64,000 bases of DNA, from IMG/VR virus record IMGVR_UViG_3300011113_000640, positions 124,001 through 188,000 of that record; one strand, given 5' to 3'. Positions 15,959 to 24,532 of this stretch are shown here, piece by piece (the first letter of the stretch is position 1; each line of letters opens with the position of its first letter). The stretch is from a virus. The position numbers and the translations under genes were made by a program. The notes beneath the pieces are model-generated. The model saw nothing but the letters and a program-made list of their open reading frames with translations. It was not told the DNA's origin and searched no databases.

Positions 15959-16407
15959 ACCTGTATATCCTCCATTCCGGCTGTGCGTAATCTCACGATG
16001 TGGCCACTCATCCAGGATTTTGAATCCAGACCTTTCATAATGCCCAGCCAGCGGTTGCGTAGCAAGGCCACTTCGTTGATAATTGTTTCAAAGTCTATGA
16101 CTTCATCTTCACCATCCACATATTTTTCTGCGTCTCTCGAAGTCAAGGCACGCTGATAACCTTCTAGGTATTTTTGGAAATGTCGGCGGCGTATCTTGCG
16201 TAGTTGTATGTTGAGGTGATTGAGTATGGCTTCAATTTCTTGAAGCTGATTGAATCTGTGTTCGGTGATACCAGGCAATTCTTTGATATTTTTTTCAATC
16301 AGTCCGCCCACACGCACATCACGTTTGGCATCTTCTAGCTCTTTTTCGTAGTAGGCTATGAAATCAGGAATATTGCCTAAATCAGCAACTACCCGGCTAT
16401 ACCACAT
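15955..16407 (-). CDS. uvsY: Recombination mediator UvsY-like protein
   Basis: 150 aa (T4 UvsY 137). The protein is helical and charged with no enzyme motif, as expected. The C-terminal block RNRWLGIMKGLDSKSWMSGHIVRL recalls the UvsY region that packs as a helical multimer (split: RWLGIMKGL, SKSWMSGHIV). UvsY loads UvsX onto gp32-coated single-stranded DNA. It lies 3' of the acidic 82-aa gene and uvsX, the order seen in several aquatic T4-like phages. Similarity to T4 is weak by eye; context carries most of the weight. Confidence 0.6.
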   Translation of the reverse strand: MWYSRVVADLGNIPDFIAYYEKELEDAKRDVRVGGLIEKNIKELPGITEHRFNQLQEIEAILNHLNIQLRKIRRRHFQKYLEGYQRALTSRDAEKYVDGEDEVIDFETIINEVALLRNRWLGIMKGLDSKSWMSGHIVRLRTAGMEDIQV

Positions 16408-16655
16408 TAATAATCCTCGTCATCATCCTCGTAATCCTCTTCTTCATCATCCTCTTCATCTTCATGATCTTTGAGATAACTGGTCAAGGCACGTTTGACT
16501 TCTGAATCGCTTTTGAATGTATTTTTGATTTCATCAGCATCTACATCATTATCAATCAATACACTTACCAAGGTTTCTGCCGCTTCGTCTCGATCTACAG
16601 TATTAACATACCGTCGTAGTTCAGTCCAAATTTCTTTAGCTAGTTCCGCACTCAT
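16407..16655 (-). CDS. Small acidic protein between uvsX and uvsY, 82 aa
   Basis: The N-terminal ~60 residues are helical (KEIWTELRRYVNTVDRDEAAE; split EIWTELRRYV) and the last ~20 are almost all Asp/Glu/Tyr (EEEDYEDDDEDY). Its ATG overlaps the uvsY start and its end abuts uvsX, so it is almost certainly co-translated. A small acidic protein at this locus occurs in other T4-like phages, function unknown; an interaction with gp32, UvsX or UvsY through the acidic tail, which mimics ssDNA, is a reasonable guess. Confidence 0.7.
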   Translation of the reverse strand: MSAELAKEIWTELRRYVNTVDRDEAAETLVSVLIDNDVDADEIKNTFKSDSEVKRALTSYLKDHEDEEDDEEEDYEDDDEDY

Positions 16656-16657
16656 TG

Positions 16658-17716
16658 TTATTCCTCCGTGGCTGATTCTTCAGTACTTACCGTTTCTTTC
16701 TGATTTGCAAAGTCGGCCATGACCTTGTCCAAGCACCCTTCTTCGTTGCTTTCCCAGGCCTTGCGGAACTGTTTGATGATTTCTCCATCGCTGGTCACAA
16801 ACATGAGTCTGTTGCCATCCTTCTTTAACAGGCCTTTCTTTTCAGCCAAGTCCACAAGACCGCTGTAGGGATTCATACCTGTTTCATAAGGAATCTTGAC
16901 CTGCACGCCTTCAAAGGGCTTGGCATAGCGTGTTTTCATGACTTTGCAACCTGCACGGATGCCCATGACTTCACTGATCTTGTTGCCGTCTTCGTCTTCT
17001 TTGAGTTTCATCTTCTTCATGGCTACTACAATACTGGAAGCATAGATAAAGCCTTGACCGCCCGAAATTTTGTCATCAGGATCAAACATGTCCTGTGACG
17101 CATAGGTATGATTGGTACATACCAAGCCCACATTGTAGCTACCAAACATGTTGACACAATTACGAACAAGTGCTGTCAGTGCCTTGGGTTTGCGGCCCAG
17201 GTCACCTTTCATTTCGCCTGCGTCAAATTGGTTCACGTCAGTTGGGGTAAGCAACATGCCCAGGCTGTCAATGATAAACATGACCTTGGGACGCTCACCA
17301 TCGGGCAAGGCCTTGTAGTCGGCCATGAATGTGCTGATGGTCTTGGCCACATCATCGATCATGGCCATGCTCAGTTTAAGCAGTTTGCTTTCGCTGGTAT
17401 CAACCCCAAGTGCCTTGAGCCAATCTTCATCTAGTGCGTTCTCCGAATCAATCAGCACAACAAAGATACCTTGCTGTTGTGCATTCCTGGCAATGTTGCC
17501 ACTACAGATATAGCTCTTGCCTGCACCTGACTCACCAGCAAACACAGTGACCTTGCCAAGTGGAATACCCTTGTTGAAGTCTCCTGAGATCAGGTAGTTG
17601 AGTGCAAAGTTGCCTGTGCTGATCCAGTCTGTGGGATCGTTGAATCCGATCGACAAACCGTCAATGCTCTTGGTAATTTCCTTGCGGAATTTTGATACGT
17701 CAAATGGTTTACCCAT
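16658..17716 (-). CDS. uvsX: UvsX RecA-like recombinase
   Basis: 352 aa (T4 UvsX about 390). Walker A is GESGAGKS at 61-68, the following VVLIDSENAL at 86-95 is the RecA-family E-x-N-type segment, and Walker B is VMFIIDSLG at about 145-153. LLTPTDVN and the later AGCKVMKTRYAKPF correspond to the DNA-binding loop region. UvsX coats ssDNA and performs strand exchange for recombination-dependent replication. SD AAGGAA precedes the ATG. The upstream AT-rich gene has no clear promoter of its own; both may be read from an upstream start. Confidence 0.93.
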   Translation of the reverse strand: MGKPFDVSKFRKEITKSIDGLSIGFNDPTDWISTGNFALNYLISGDFNKGIPLGKVTVFAGESGAGKSYICSGNIARNAQQQGIFVVLIDSENALDEDWLKALGVDTSESKLLKLSMAMIDDVAKTISTFMADYKALPDGERPKVMFIIDSLGMLLTPTDVNQFDAGEMKGDLGRKPKALTALVRNCVNMFGSYNVGLVCTNHTYASQDMFDPDDKISGGQGFIYASSIVVAMKKMKLKEDEDGNKISEVMGIRAGCKVMKTRYAKPFEGVQVKIPYETGMNPYSGLVDLAEKKGLLKKDGNRLMFVTSDGEIIKQFRKAWESNEEGCLDKVMADFANQKETVSTEESATEE

Positions 17717-17725
17717 GATTTTCCT

Positions 17726-18631
17726 TTAGTGAAGTAATAGAGTTGCCCGATTATTGGCTTTAGAATTTTTATATAACATAGTTCTATAATACTTGAGATT
17801 TTTTTCTAAGTCTATGATATTGGCAATTGGAATTTGTGCTGCTATTGCTTTGACACCTTTTTGTTGTTGCCAGTTGATAAATTCTTTGCTGTATGGTATT
17901 GTTTGAGGTCGATCTAGATTGATTTGAAAAGCATATTCTAAAGTTTCATAATTATAATGATCGACGCAATCTAGATCGGTATCAAAATATTGCCATTTGT
18001 CGTAAAATTGCCTGCCAACATAGGTGTATCCAAAACTCAAATTTACCACATCATTGTTGCTGATCATGGTGTCTTGGAATGGATTATCAAATACTTGCCA
18101 TTTTGACTGTGATTTGAATTCAATGTCTTTGGCAAAAAAATTTTCTAATCTATGCACTGTCATGTTGACTTCTTCGTAGGGGAAAATGAATCCTAATTTT
18201 TGCATGGCTTCGGCCAGCCGTATTCGTCGGATTTCATCTGGATATAGATCGTGCAATCTCCATCCAAGTTGGCTGACAGTTTTGTCTTGTGAAAATCGCA
18301 GTCGATCTATGTCAACCATGTTTTGTTGAGACAGAACCCATTGTTCGTGTTGTCGATTTAGGAATTTTTGATCAAGATATTCAAGGAGATCAGTATGCTC
18401 GGCAAATTTTTGATCGCACAACAACGGCATCACAGTGTTGGTCAAAGTCACAGCACTGTGTAACTGATTCAAATAACTGTCAACCGATGAAGAAATATTG
18501 CCATCATCTGAGTAACTGTTACAACCATCGGCATTGGATTTTGCTACCACATGTTCCAATATGTCTGAATTATAAACAATATCAAACTCAATTGAATCGT
18601 TGGAATTTTCAAATATTAAATTTAATTTCAT
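17726..18631 (-). CDS. AT-rich hypothetical protein between gene 32 and uvsX, 301 aa
   Basis: The protein is Asn/Asp/Lys/Ile-rich with no signal peptide or TM segment. It begins MKLNLIFENSNDSIEFDIVYN, and shows LGWRLHDLYPDEIRRIRLAEA and GYTYVGRQFYDKW blocks (split: LHDLYPDEIRRIRL, TYVGRQFYDKW). I recognise no family. Its codon and base use is unlike flanking uvsX and gene 32, but matches other AT-rich inserts (5874-6689, 40147-41442, 42029-44533). It ends 10 nt before the uvsX start. Confidence 0.55.
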   Translation of the reverse strand: MKLNLIFENSNDSIEFDIVYNSDILEHVVAKSNADGCNSYSDDGNISSSVDSYLNQLHSAVTLTNTVMPLLCDQKFAEHTDLLEYLDQKFLNRQHEQWVLSQQNMVDIDRLRFSQDKTVSQLGWRLHDLYPDEIRRIRLAEAMQKLGFIFPYEEVNMTVHRLENFFAKDIEFKSQSKWQVFDNPFQDTMISNNDVVNLSFGYTYVGRQFYDKWQYFDTDLDCVDHYNYETLEYAFQINLDRPQTIPYSKEFINWQQQKGVKAIAAQIPIANIIDLEKNLKYYRTMLYKNSKANNRATLLLH

Positions 18632-18650
18632 TATCTATAGGCAGGTAGAT

Positions 18651-18677
18651 GCACAGGGAACGTATCCCTCCCTGTGC
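18651..18677 (-). terminator. Hairpin after gene 32 (terminator or mRNA-end stabiliser)
   Basis: 9-bp perfect stem GCACAGGGA / TCCCTGTGC with a 9-nt loop, 17 nt after the gp32 stop. No T-run follows on the minus strand, so termination may be weak. Confidence 0.45.
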
Positions 18678-18693
18678 CCAATCTGTCAATGAC

Positions 18694-19677
18694 TTACTGC
18701 TTTTGACGTGCCCGGATCATGGCCAAGATGTCTTCGGCTTTTTGAGTCGAAGGTTTGGCTTCCACCGGTGCCGAAACTACTGCTGGAGCATCATCCTCAT
18801 CAAAACTGCTTGAAACCGCAGGTGCTGGTCGGGCCGCAGGTGCTGGCGCATCTTCGTCGGCGTGTACAGAACTGGATCCACCAGCCGGAGCATTGACACC
18901 TGCTGGGCGGAAATACTGGCCCCAACGCTCGGTATCATAGGTCTGGCCATCTACCGAAGCCTCGAACATTTCCTTGATGACCTTGACTTCGGCTTCGCTT
19001 GGCTTCTTGGGCAAGAATGTGCTCAAATCAAACAGGCCATGCTTGTCTACTGCGGCTTGTTCGGCTTCTGTGAGTGCGCTTTCTTTGCGTGCCCATTTGC
19101 TACTGTTGTAGTCAGCGAAACCACCTTTGGAAGTTTTGGTGATGCGGAAGTCCAAGCCACGCAACAAGTCTGTTGGCAATTCTTCCAGTTCTGGATCCAT
19201 CAACGCACCTTTGATGATGGTAAAGATCTGAGGACCAATGATGAATCTACGGATTGGATTCTCTGGAGTCTTGTCGTCAGCCAGTGGATTCTCACGCACA
19301 AAGCCTTGGAAAATGTAACTGCGTTTTTTCCAATACTTACGACCCATGTCTTCCAAGGCCTTGTCCTTGAACCAAGTGCGAACTTCTGTGAGCACTGGAC
19401 AGGCTTCTTGCCACATCTCCATGCATGGCACTTGGACGTAGACTTGTTTAGAATCTGCTTCGCCTTTGATGCCATTGAATGGCAAGCGGATCATGGCCCG
19501 TTCTTGCCAAAAGAATGTGTTCTTTGAATTACCATCAGGCAAGAAACGCAGAGTGGCACTTTGGCCTTCTTCCATGTTCCAATGTGGGTAAATCGAATTG
19601 TCACCGCCTGTGGAGTTTCCGCCTTGTTTGGATTCGCTAGCGGCTAGTCTTGCGCGAATTTCTGCTAATGATGCCAT
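18694..19677 (-). CDS. 32: Single-stranded DNA-binding protein gp32
   Basis: 327 aa. The N-terminal ~20 residues are basic and Ser/Ala-rich (RARLAASESKQ), like the cooperativity (B) domain. The core shows RFLPDGNSKNTFFW-, RLPFNGIKG and QVPCMEMW, matching OB-fold regions with aromatic ssDNA contacts. The C-terminal ~80 residues are Pro/Ala/Asp/Glu-rich, the acidic A domain, and the last residues (AEDILAMIRARQKQ) may bind partners. In T4, the protein binds ssDNA and recruits recombination and replication factors. It has early- and late-type promoters and a structured leader. Confidence 0.9.
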   Translation of the reverse strand: MASLAEIRARLAASESKQGGNSTGGDNSIYPHWNMEEGQSATLRFLPDGNSKNTFFWQERAMIRLPFNGIKGEADSKQVYVQVPCMEMWQEACPVLTEVRTWFKDKALEDMGRKYWKKRSYIFQGFVRENPLADDKTPENPIRRFIIGPQIFTIIKGALMDPELEELPTDLLRGLDFRITKTSKGGFADYNSSKWARKESALTEAEQAAVDKHGLFDLSTFLPKKPSEAEVKVIKEMFEASVDGQTYDTERWGQYFRPAGVNAPAGGSSSVHADEDAPAPAARPAPAVSSSFDEDDAPAVVSAPVEAKPSTQKAEDILAMIRARQKQ

Positions 19678-19715
19678 AGTTAAGTTGCCTTTCTAAAGTT
19701 TACTATGTGTTGCCT

Positions 19716-19731
19716 ATCTAAATGTTTAGAT
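19716..19731 (-). promoter_or_regulatory. Inverted repeat in the gene 32 leader
   Basis: ATCTAAA-TG-TTTAGAT, a 7-bp inverted repeat about 40 nt upstream of the gp32 ATG. T4 gp32 represses its own mRNA through a structured leader; an operator role here is inference. Confidence 0.35.
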
Positions 19732-19777
19732 GTTACGTTGCCTGTGATGCCGACAAAAAAGCGCATACACTTTTACA

Positions 19778-19806
19778 AGTATACACGCTGGTTTGAGTAG
19801 CGTCAA
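19778..19806 (-). promoter_or_regulatory. Sigma70-type promoter of gene 32
   Basis: Minus strand TTGACG, 17 bp, TATACT, about 100 nt upstream of the ATG. Confidence 0.75.
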
Positions 19807-19809
19807 GTG

Positions 19810-19817
19810 TATTTATG
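19810..19817 (-). promoter_or_regulatory. Late promoter upstream of gene 32
   Basis: CATAAATA on the minus strand, directly upstream of the sigma70 -35 box, so gene 32 could be read both early and late. Confidence 0.5.
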
Positions 19818-19834
19818 ACGCGGTTGTTCAGATG

Positions 19835-21631
19835 CTAGGTTTTGATCATGCCGCTTAATTCTTTTAAGCGATCCAAGAACGTGGAATCCTCGGCCACAGG
19901 TTTCATTCGGCCACTGTGTCCGTACTGTCCTTGCAGAGCTGAGGTTTCGTACATGCCACACTCTTTGAGTCCGTGAACTGGGCAACTTTCACCTGCTTCG
20001 GTCATGTTACACTTGTCACGCTCGTTGATTGGGCTGAGAACACCTGGGCTTTGTTCATCTAAGTCCTCTTCAGATTCTTCTCGGAGTTCTGGTTCATAAT
20101 CGGGTGCTGGTCTTTCTTGAGCCGGCACACCTGCGTGTTTCAAGATACTGCTCAAGTCTTGAGCATATTCTGGATAGGCCGGTTGGGCAGTGTCGGGTGG
20201 ATCTTCGGTTTGTGTGGCAGGATCTTTGACAGTTTCTTCCATTTCCTCACCTTGTTCAGGCACTTCGATGTCGGTGATCAGGTCATCTGCGGCATCACCG
20301 CCCAACATTTCTTCAACCTTGTCTTCTTCTGATTCAAGATCAGCAGGTGTCTGCTCGGGCGGATTCATTTCTGCCGTGGCATCAATGTTCAAGCTGGTTA
20401 TGACCTTCATTACATCTGGGTCTTGATCTAATTCTTGCATGCGATTGAGTATGACCTGGCGTGCATCAGCATTGGCATCACGATCGGCCAAGGCCTGCAG
20501 TTGATCAAACAACTCATCATCGCCCAGCAGGTCATACAGTTGTTCGGTGGCATTGGTGGCATCGGCACCCACTGGTAGATCCTTGCTCATCAGTTCGATC
20601 AGTTTGGCTTGTTTTTCTGGTGTGTCTGGTGTCTGCCAGGTTCCTTCCATGAGCTGGTCAGCCCAGCTTTCAAATATTGCGGCTTCTTTCATAGCGTTTT
20701 CCTGTTGTTGAATTCTAGCGATCAACGGAAGTGCATCTTCAATCCGCTGATCAATACTTTGTGTGACAAACAAGTGTTTGAGTCCTTCAATGACCACGCT
20801 TTCTTCTGACACATTCAGCGGAGTCCATGATTCAAAATACGTGTTGTAGCCGCGACGATTGGTCAGGCTCTTTAAATTGCGTTGTAGATTTTCATAGTAG
20901 GCCGTGGTTTGTTCTACCAGGGTGGCAGTGTCGCCTTCCAACAATCGGCCAGCATTGGCACGTTTGAAGCGACTCAGCACAGTGAGTTCCGTGACCATTT
21001 CAGCAATGTGTTGTCCACGCAGGTCATACGGACGACCACCGTTGCGCACATGTTCCAACATGGCCTTGCCAGCAGTGAGATTGCGGAATGGTAGTTTATA
21101 TCTTTCGCCTTCGGCGGTTTCAATAAACAAACTTTCCACGTAACGGAATCTGGCTTCGCCTTCACCCAGGTTGCGTTTGTGTTTGATCATGAGTCGGCTT
21201 TCGTTGGCGCCGGCATTCCACGAAATGTCTTTTTTGCCCTGCCATGACTCAAACAAGCCTTCTTTGATGGCAGCTTGACCTTGCATGCTGTAGCGCAGGT
21301 GATTCAAATTCTTCACACCAAAATCCAATCGATTGGTGCGCACGGCAAAATGCTTGAGTTGCTCTAAAAAGTTGAACCAGTCGGTTTTGTCGGCACCTTC
21401 CATGGTTTTGCCCACGTTGTCGGCACAGTAAACTTCCAGGGCTCCGTCATCACTAAGCATGATCACAACAGTGCCGTAGTCCTTGCCCGATTCTGCACGG
21501 AAGTCAAAACTGAATATTTCCGCTTCACTGGGATCAGCAGCGGGTTTTCCAGCGGCATCCAGGATTTCTGGATCAAAATCTCTGGTGACCAAAAGATCAA
21601 ACAGTTTGCGGGCGGGTGTTATATCTGCCAT
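19835..21631 (-). CDS. Conserved virion-type protein, 598 aa
   Basis: I recognise it only as a long protein found near the terminase in T4-like phages of aquatic bacteria. The first ~330 residues are globular, mixed alpha/beta (FDFRAESGKDYGTVVIML, SRLMIKHKRNLGEGE). Then comes a helical region, and from about 400 an acidic, Glu/Asp/Pro-rich low-complexity stretch, followed by a short Cys-His cluster (CNMTEAGESCPVHGLKEC) that could bind zinc, and a C-terminal SGMIKT. It is the downstream partner of terminase with the stop of gp17 lying inside its promoter. A scaffold or internal head role is possible but not established. Confidence 0.5.
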   Translation of the reverse strand: MADITPARKLFDLLVTRDFDPEILDAAGKPAADPSEAEIFSFDFRAESGKDYGTVVIMLSDDGALEVYCADNVGKTMEGADKTDWFNFLEQLKHFAVRTNRLDFGVKNLNHLRYSMQGQAAIKEGLFESWQGKKDISWNAGANESRLMIKHKRNLGEGEARFRYVESLFIETAEGERYKLPFRNLTAGKAMLEHVRNGGRPYDLRGQHIAEMVTELTVLSRFKRANAGRLLEGDTATLVEQTTAYYENLQRNLKSLTNRRGYNTYFESWTPLNVSEESVVIEGLKHLFVTQSIDQRIEDALPLIARIQQQENAMKEAAIFESWADQLMEGTWQTPDTPEKQAKLIELMSKDLPVGADATNATEQLYDLLGDDELFDQLQALADRDANADARQVILNRMQELDQDPDVMKVITSLNIDATAEMNPPEQTPADLESEEDKVEEMLGGDAADDLITDIEVPEQGEEMEETVKDPATQTEDPPDTAQPAYPEYAQDLSSILKHAGVPAQERPAPDYEPELREESEEDLDEQSPGVLSPINERDKCNMTEAGESCPVHGLKECGMYETSALQGQYGHSGRMKPVAEDSTFLDRLKELSGMIKT

Positions 21632-21638
21632 AGTAGTG

Positions 21639-21645
21639 TATTTAT
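21639..21645 (-). promoter_or_regulatory. Late promoter containing the terminase stop codon
   Basis: ATAAATA on the minus strand, 7 nt before the ATG at 21631; the TAA inside it (21644-21642) is the stop codon of gp17. Confidence 0.55.
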
Positions 21646-23207
21646 CGTAGTACTGCTATGAAGGGCATGGGCGGTTTTATGTCATCGCCATGGTCACGCA
21701 GTTGGTTGTTTATGGTGCTGTCATAGGTTTGTAGCAGTTGTAACATGCGCACTGCCAGCACTGTGCTCATGACAAGATCATCAGTTTCGCCGGGTTTGGC
21801 CGCATAGCCCATGCCTGAAGCCACAAAAGTTTTGAGCTCGCTGACCAGGCCCGTGCTACGGATTTTCATTCTGGCAGTTTCTACCAGCAATTTTAATTTG
21901 TTGCAGGCCGCCAGTTTGGGTTTGTTTGTGGTGTTGAATCCCTTGCGATATCTGCGCCCACTGCCCGTGCCGGGCTCACTGAGGAAATAGCCCTGTATGT
22001 TTTCTTCACCGTATTCGGCAATCGAAATCAAGGCCGCTTCGCCAATGGTGTTGTTTTCTATGCTGTAGTAGACTCGTTGAGGATCCTGCACAGTTTCGTT
22101 GATATGGGCACAGATACTGGCCAAGATACGCACCTGTTCAGGTATGGTGGTCCTGTTGTGCCGCCATTCAGCCACTTGTTCGGTGGTTTCTGCTTCAAAC
22201 ACCTGTATGGCTGCAGGATCACCTCCGGTGCCCAGGCTAGGATCCAGTGCGACCACATAGGTCCTGTCTTTTCTGGGACGCTGATACCAACGAACCTGTC
22301 CAGTTTTGTAGAGAGGTTCATGCCCTTGCAAGTCCAGGAGCTTGGCTGGAGCTATCAGAGTCTCATCATTGATAATGAATTCACACCCCATCTCTCGGCG
22401 GAAACGATCTTCACCCAGTTGCGCCCGTTGTTCAGCGGCCCAGGCTTCGTCGCGATCTGGATGTTCGTTCCAGTAACTGCGATAGGCTCTAAAGCCATTG
22501 ATGCCAAGTTCAGTGGGATTGCCGTAGGCATCCTCGCATTTGTTAGCGCCTTTCCACAACAAGGCAAACTGATCTTCATCTGAGTTGGGTGTCGACGTAA
22601 TAATGGCCTTACCACCAGTGGCCAAGGTAGGGCTGATAGATGTCCAAAACTCGCGAGCTATGGTGGGTCGCACGAACGCAAACTCGTCACAATATAACAG
22701 CGTAATACTCATACCACGACCTGTGTTTTCTGTTGTGGTGGTACTAACTATGCGACTACCATTTTCAAAATCCAAGTTGCCTTTGTTGTAACTGGTGACC
22801 CCGGCACGTATATGATCAGGGCACAGTTCGTAAGCATAACGGATACGTTGCATGATCTCCTGCGAGCCGGTGTACTTGTGTGCGGCAATCAAGATGGTTG
22901 AATCTGGACGGAACATGGCCATCCACAACAAGTAACCAGCGGCCGACGTTGACTTACCAGTTTGCCTGGGCATCATACTAATACTGTATCTGTAGTTGTG
23001 ATAGGTGTCTATCAAGCGTTTCTGATAGTCAAACGGATGATACAGCATCTTGCCCCGGGTAGGATGCTGTATGTAGAAAAAGTTGTCCATGAAATACTGC
23101 GGACCTGACACAGGATCTGCACAGGCCATGAATTCACTGAGTTGCTGGTCGGTCCAATGCTGGCGGCGATAAGGTGCTTTGACTAGGGTTGATTCAGTTT
23201 GACTCAT
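21642..23207 (-). CDS. 17: Terminase large subunit gp17
   Basis: 521 aa (T4 gp17 610). The ATPase domain shows a Q-motif-like PFDYQKRL near 58-65, Walker A MPRQTGKST at 79-87 and Walker B TLLYCDEF at 169-176 with the catalytic Glu at 175, then a TSTPNSDED coupling motif. The C-terminal RNase H-like nuclease has VVALDPSLGTGGD (D322 and D330) and GETDDLVMS near the end. gp17 powers DNA packaging at the portal and cuts concatemers. Small terminase gp16 is about 9 kb away at 32534-33031. The radical SAM gene overlaps its start by 4 nt (ATGA). Confidence 0.95.
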   Translation of the reverse strand: MSQTESTLVKAPYRRQHWTDQQLSEFMACADPVSGPQYFMDNFFYIQHPTRGKMLYHPFDYQKRLIDTYHNYRYSISMMPRQTGKSTSAAGYLLWMAMFRPDSTILIAAHKYTGSQEIMQRIRYAYELCPDHIRAGVTSYNKGNLDFENGSRIVSTTTTENTGRGMSITLLYCDEFAFVRPTIAREFWTSISPTLATGGKAIITSTPNSDEDQFALLWKGANKCEDAYGNPTELGINGFRAYRSYWNEHPDRDEAWAAEQRAQLGEDRFRREMGCEFIINDETLIAPAKLLDLQGHEPLYKTGQVRWYQRPRKDRTYVVALDPSLGTGGDPAAIQVFEAETTEQVAEWRHNRTTIPEQVRILASICAHINETVQDPQRVYYSIENNTIGEAALISIAEYGEENIQGYFLSEPGTGSGRRYRKGFNTTNKPKLAACNKLKLLVETARMKIRSTGLVSELKTFVASGMGYAAKPGETDDLVMSTVLAVRMLQLLQTYDSTINNQLRDHGDDIKPPMPFIAVLR

Positions 23208-24328
23208 AGTAAACTACTTATTTCGGGCCATAGTTCGGCAAACTTTCCACACTGATCCGGATGATAGTGTGACTCTATCTGTTGTATGTGATCAGCCAAG
23301 GCCGGGCGCAGATCCTGTTGGCAAGGATTTCGTAGATTACCGATTACCTGTGTAAGGAATCCGCGTTCACTGGCTGATAAGTCAAGTCTGTTCAAGACCT
23401 TTGACACTTCTTTTTCTGCCGCCTGTTGTATGTCAGTGCCCAGTTTCGTAGGATCAAGATATTCGTGTTCAAAAACGTTCTGCCAGTGTATTTCTAGCTC
23501 TTGTTGTTTGACCCATTCTACAAATTCGCACAACCTGGTGGCATTGTACACATTATAAACAGCATGTATGCCCACTTGATGCCCAGGTAGTCTGGTCAAG
23601 ATTCCTAAATTTTGTTGCATCAACGACCAGTCGCCGCCGTGCCTGACATATTCATATCGTGGACCTATGTTATCAAAACTCACATTCCAGCCCACATTAT
23701 GTCGATCAGACAACAAGCGGAAAATGCGGTTTGAGGCTAGATCCACACTGAGATTTGTTATAAGGTTTACCTGTGCTGATGCAGGAACTACAGCCAAAAT
23801 TGATTCGTTTTCTTTCAGCAACAAAGGTTCGCCGCCTATCAAGGCCACTTGACTGATGCTGTCTTGATATTGACTCAGATACTCACATACCTGATGTATA
23901 TAAGGTCTGGTTCCCGAGCGAACCGGAATGCCTTTTAGGTCGGCCCATTTGGAGCTGCTTTTTTCACCGCAGTAGTTGCAACTGAGATTGCAGGTAGTGT
24001 TCCAACGCACATCTATCAGCACAGGTCTATGCTCCATGTTGTCCACTGCTGTAGCATCAAATCCTGGATTCAATTGGTTGTGCCAGTCACGTTCACTGCG
24101 TCCATAGCCGTCGGCCTGTATGCAGTTTTGACAAAACTCAGGGTGCATGCGACCTTGCCGCAGAGTTTGTCGTATTTCCTGCATGACAGGGCCGTGCAGG
24201 ATCTGTTCAATGTTGTGCTCGTTGAGATTGCCCAACATGTTGGGATCTCCTGCACAGCAGGTTTTGACATCACCTCTGGGATTGATATGCAAGCCTCGCC
24301 AAGGAGCTGCACAGTAAACTTTTGACAT
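23204..24328 (-). CDS. Radical SAM protein with N-terminal Cys-rich domain
   Basis: 374 aa from the ATG at 24328 (the frame also opens with a TTG at 24331). The radical SAM cluster is CNLSCNYC (C113-x3-C117-x2-C120), followed by GGEPLLL (SAM-binding GGEP) and a TIM-barrel pattern. Before it, CAAPWRGLHINPRGDVKTCC and CQNC (C6, C24, C25, C66, C69) look like an auxiliary iron-sulfur site of the SPASM/twitch kind, here on the N-terminal side. Such enzymes modify peptides, sugars or cofactors by radical chemistry. It overlaps the terminase start; substrate unknown. Confidence 0.8.
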   Translation of the reverse strand: MSKVYCAAPWRGLHINPRGDVKTCCAGDPNMLGNLNEHNIEQILHGPVMQEIRQTLRQGRMHPEFCQNCIQADGYGRSERDWHNQLNPGFDATAVDNMEHRPVLIDVRWNTTCNLSCNYCGEKSSSKWADLKGIPVRSGTRPYIHQVCEYLSQYQDSISQVALIGGEPLLLKENESILAVVPASAQVNLITNLSVDLASNRIFRLLSDRHNVGWNVSFDNIGPRYEYVRHGGDWSLMQQNLGILTRLPGHQVGIHAVYNVYNATRLCEFVEWVKQQELEIHWQNVFEHEYLDPTKLGTDIQQAAEKEVSKVLNRLDLSASERGFLTQVIGNLRNPCQQDLRPALADHIQQIESHYHPDQCGKFAELWPEISSLL

Positions 24329-24331
24329 CAA

Positions 24332-24532
24332 CTACTTATAGGGATTTTCGCCAGTAAGGCCAGGTTTGGCAAACCATAACTTGAACCAAGGTTCGGTGCC
24401 GGGTTGGATGTTTTTGTTACGTTGGAAACGGGCCACGTGTGTGCCTGTTCGAGATATGTTGCTGCCCGCAAGAGGTTTTAACTTGGACTTAGGATAAACA
24501 CCCTGGCCAAACTCACTGAATCGCACAATCAA
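24332..24532 (-). CDS. Small basic hypothetical protein, 66 aa
   Basis: Short, basic, Pro/Gly-rich protein (PKSKLKPLAGSN, ARFQRNKNIQPG) with no motif I recognise. It ends 3 nt before the radical SAM start and overlaps the nuclease gene by 4 nt (ATGA-type), so it is part of the leftward operon and likely translated. Function unknown; the basic, aromatic-rich C terminus (EPWFKLWF) could bind nucleic acid or a protein. Confidence 0.5.
   Translation of the reverse strand: MIVRFSEFGQGVYPKSKLKPLAGSNISRTGTHVARFQRNKNIQPGTEPWFKLWFAKPGLTGENPYK

Noticed and set aside
18862-19527. Plus-strand ORF (221 codons) opposite gene 32
   Set aside because: Minus strand encodes gp32 with matching family features; the plus frame is a codon-bias shadow.
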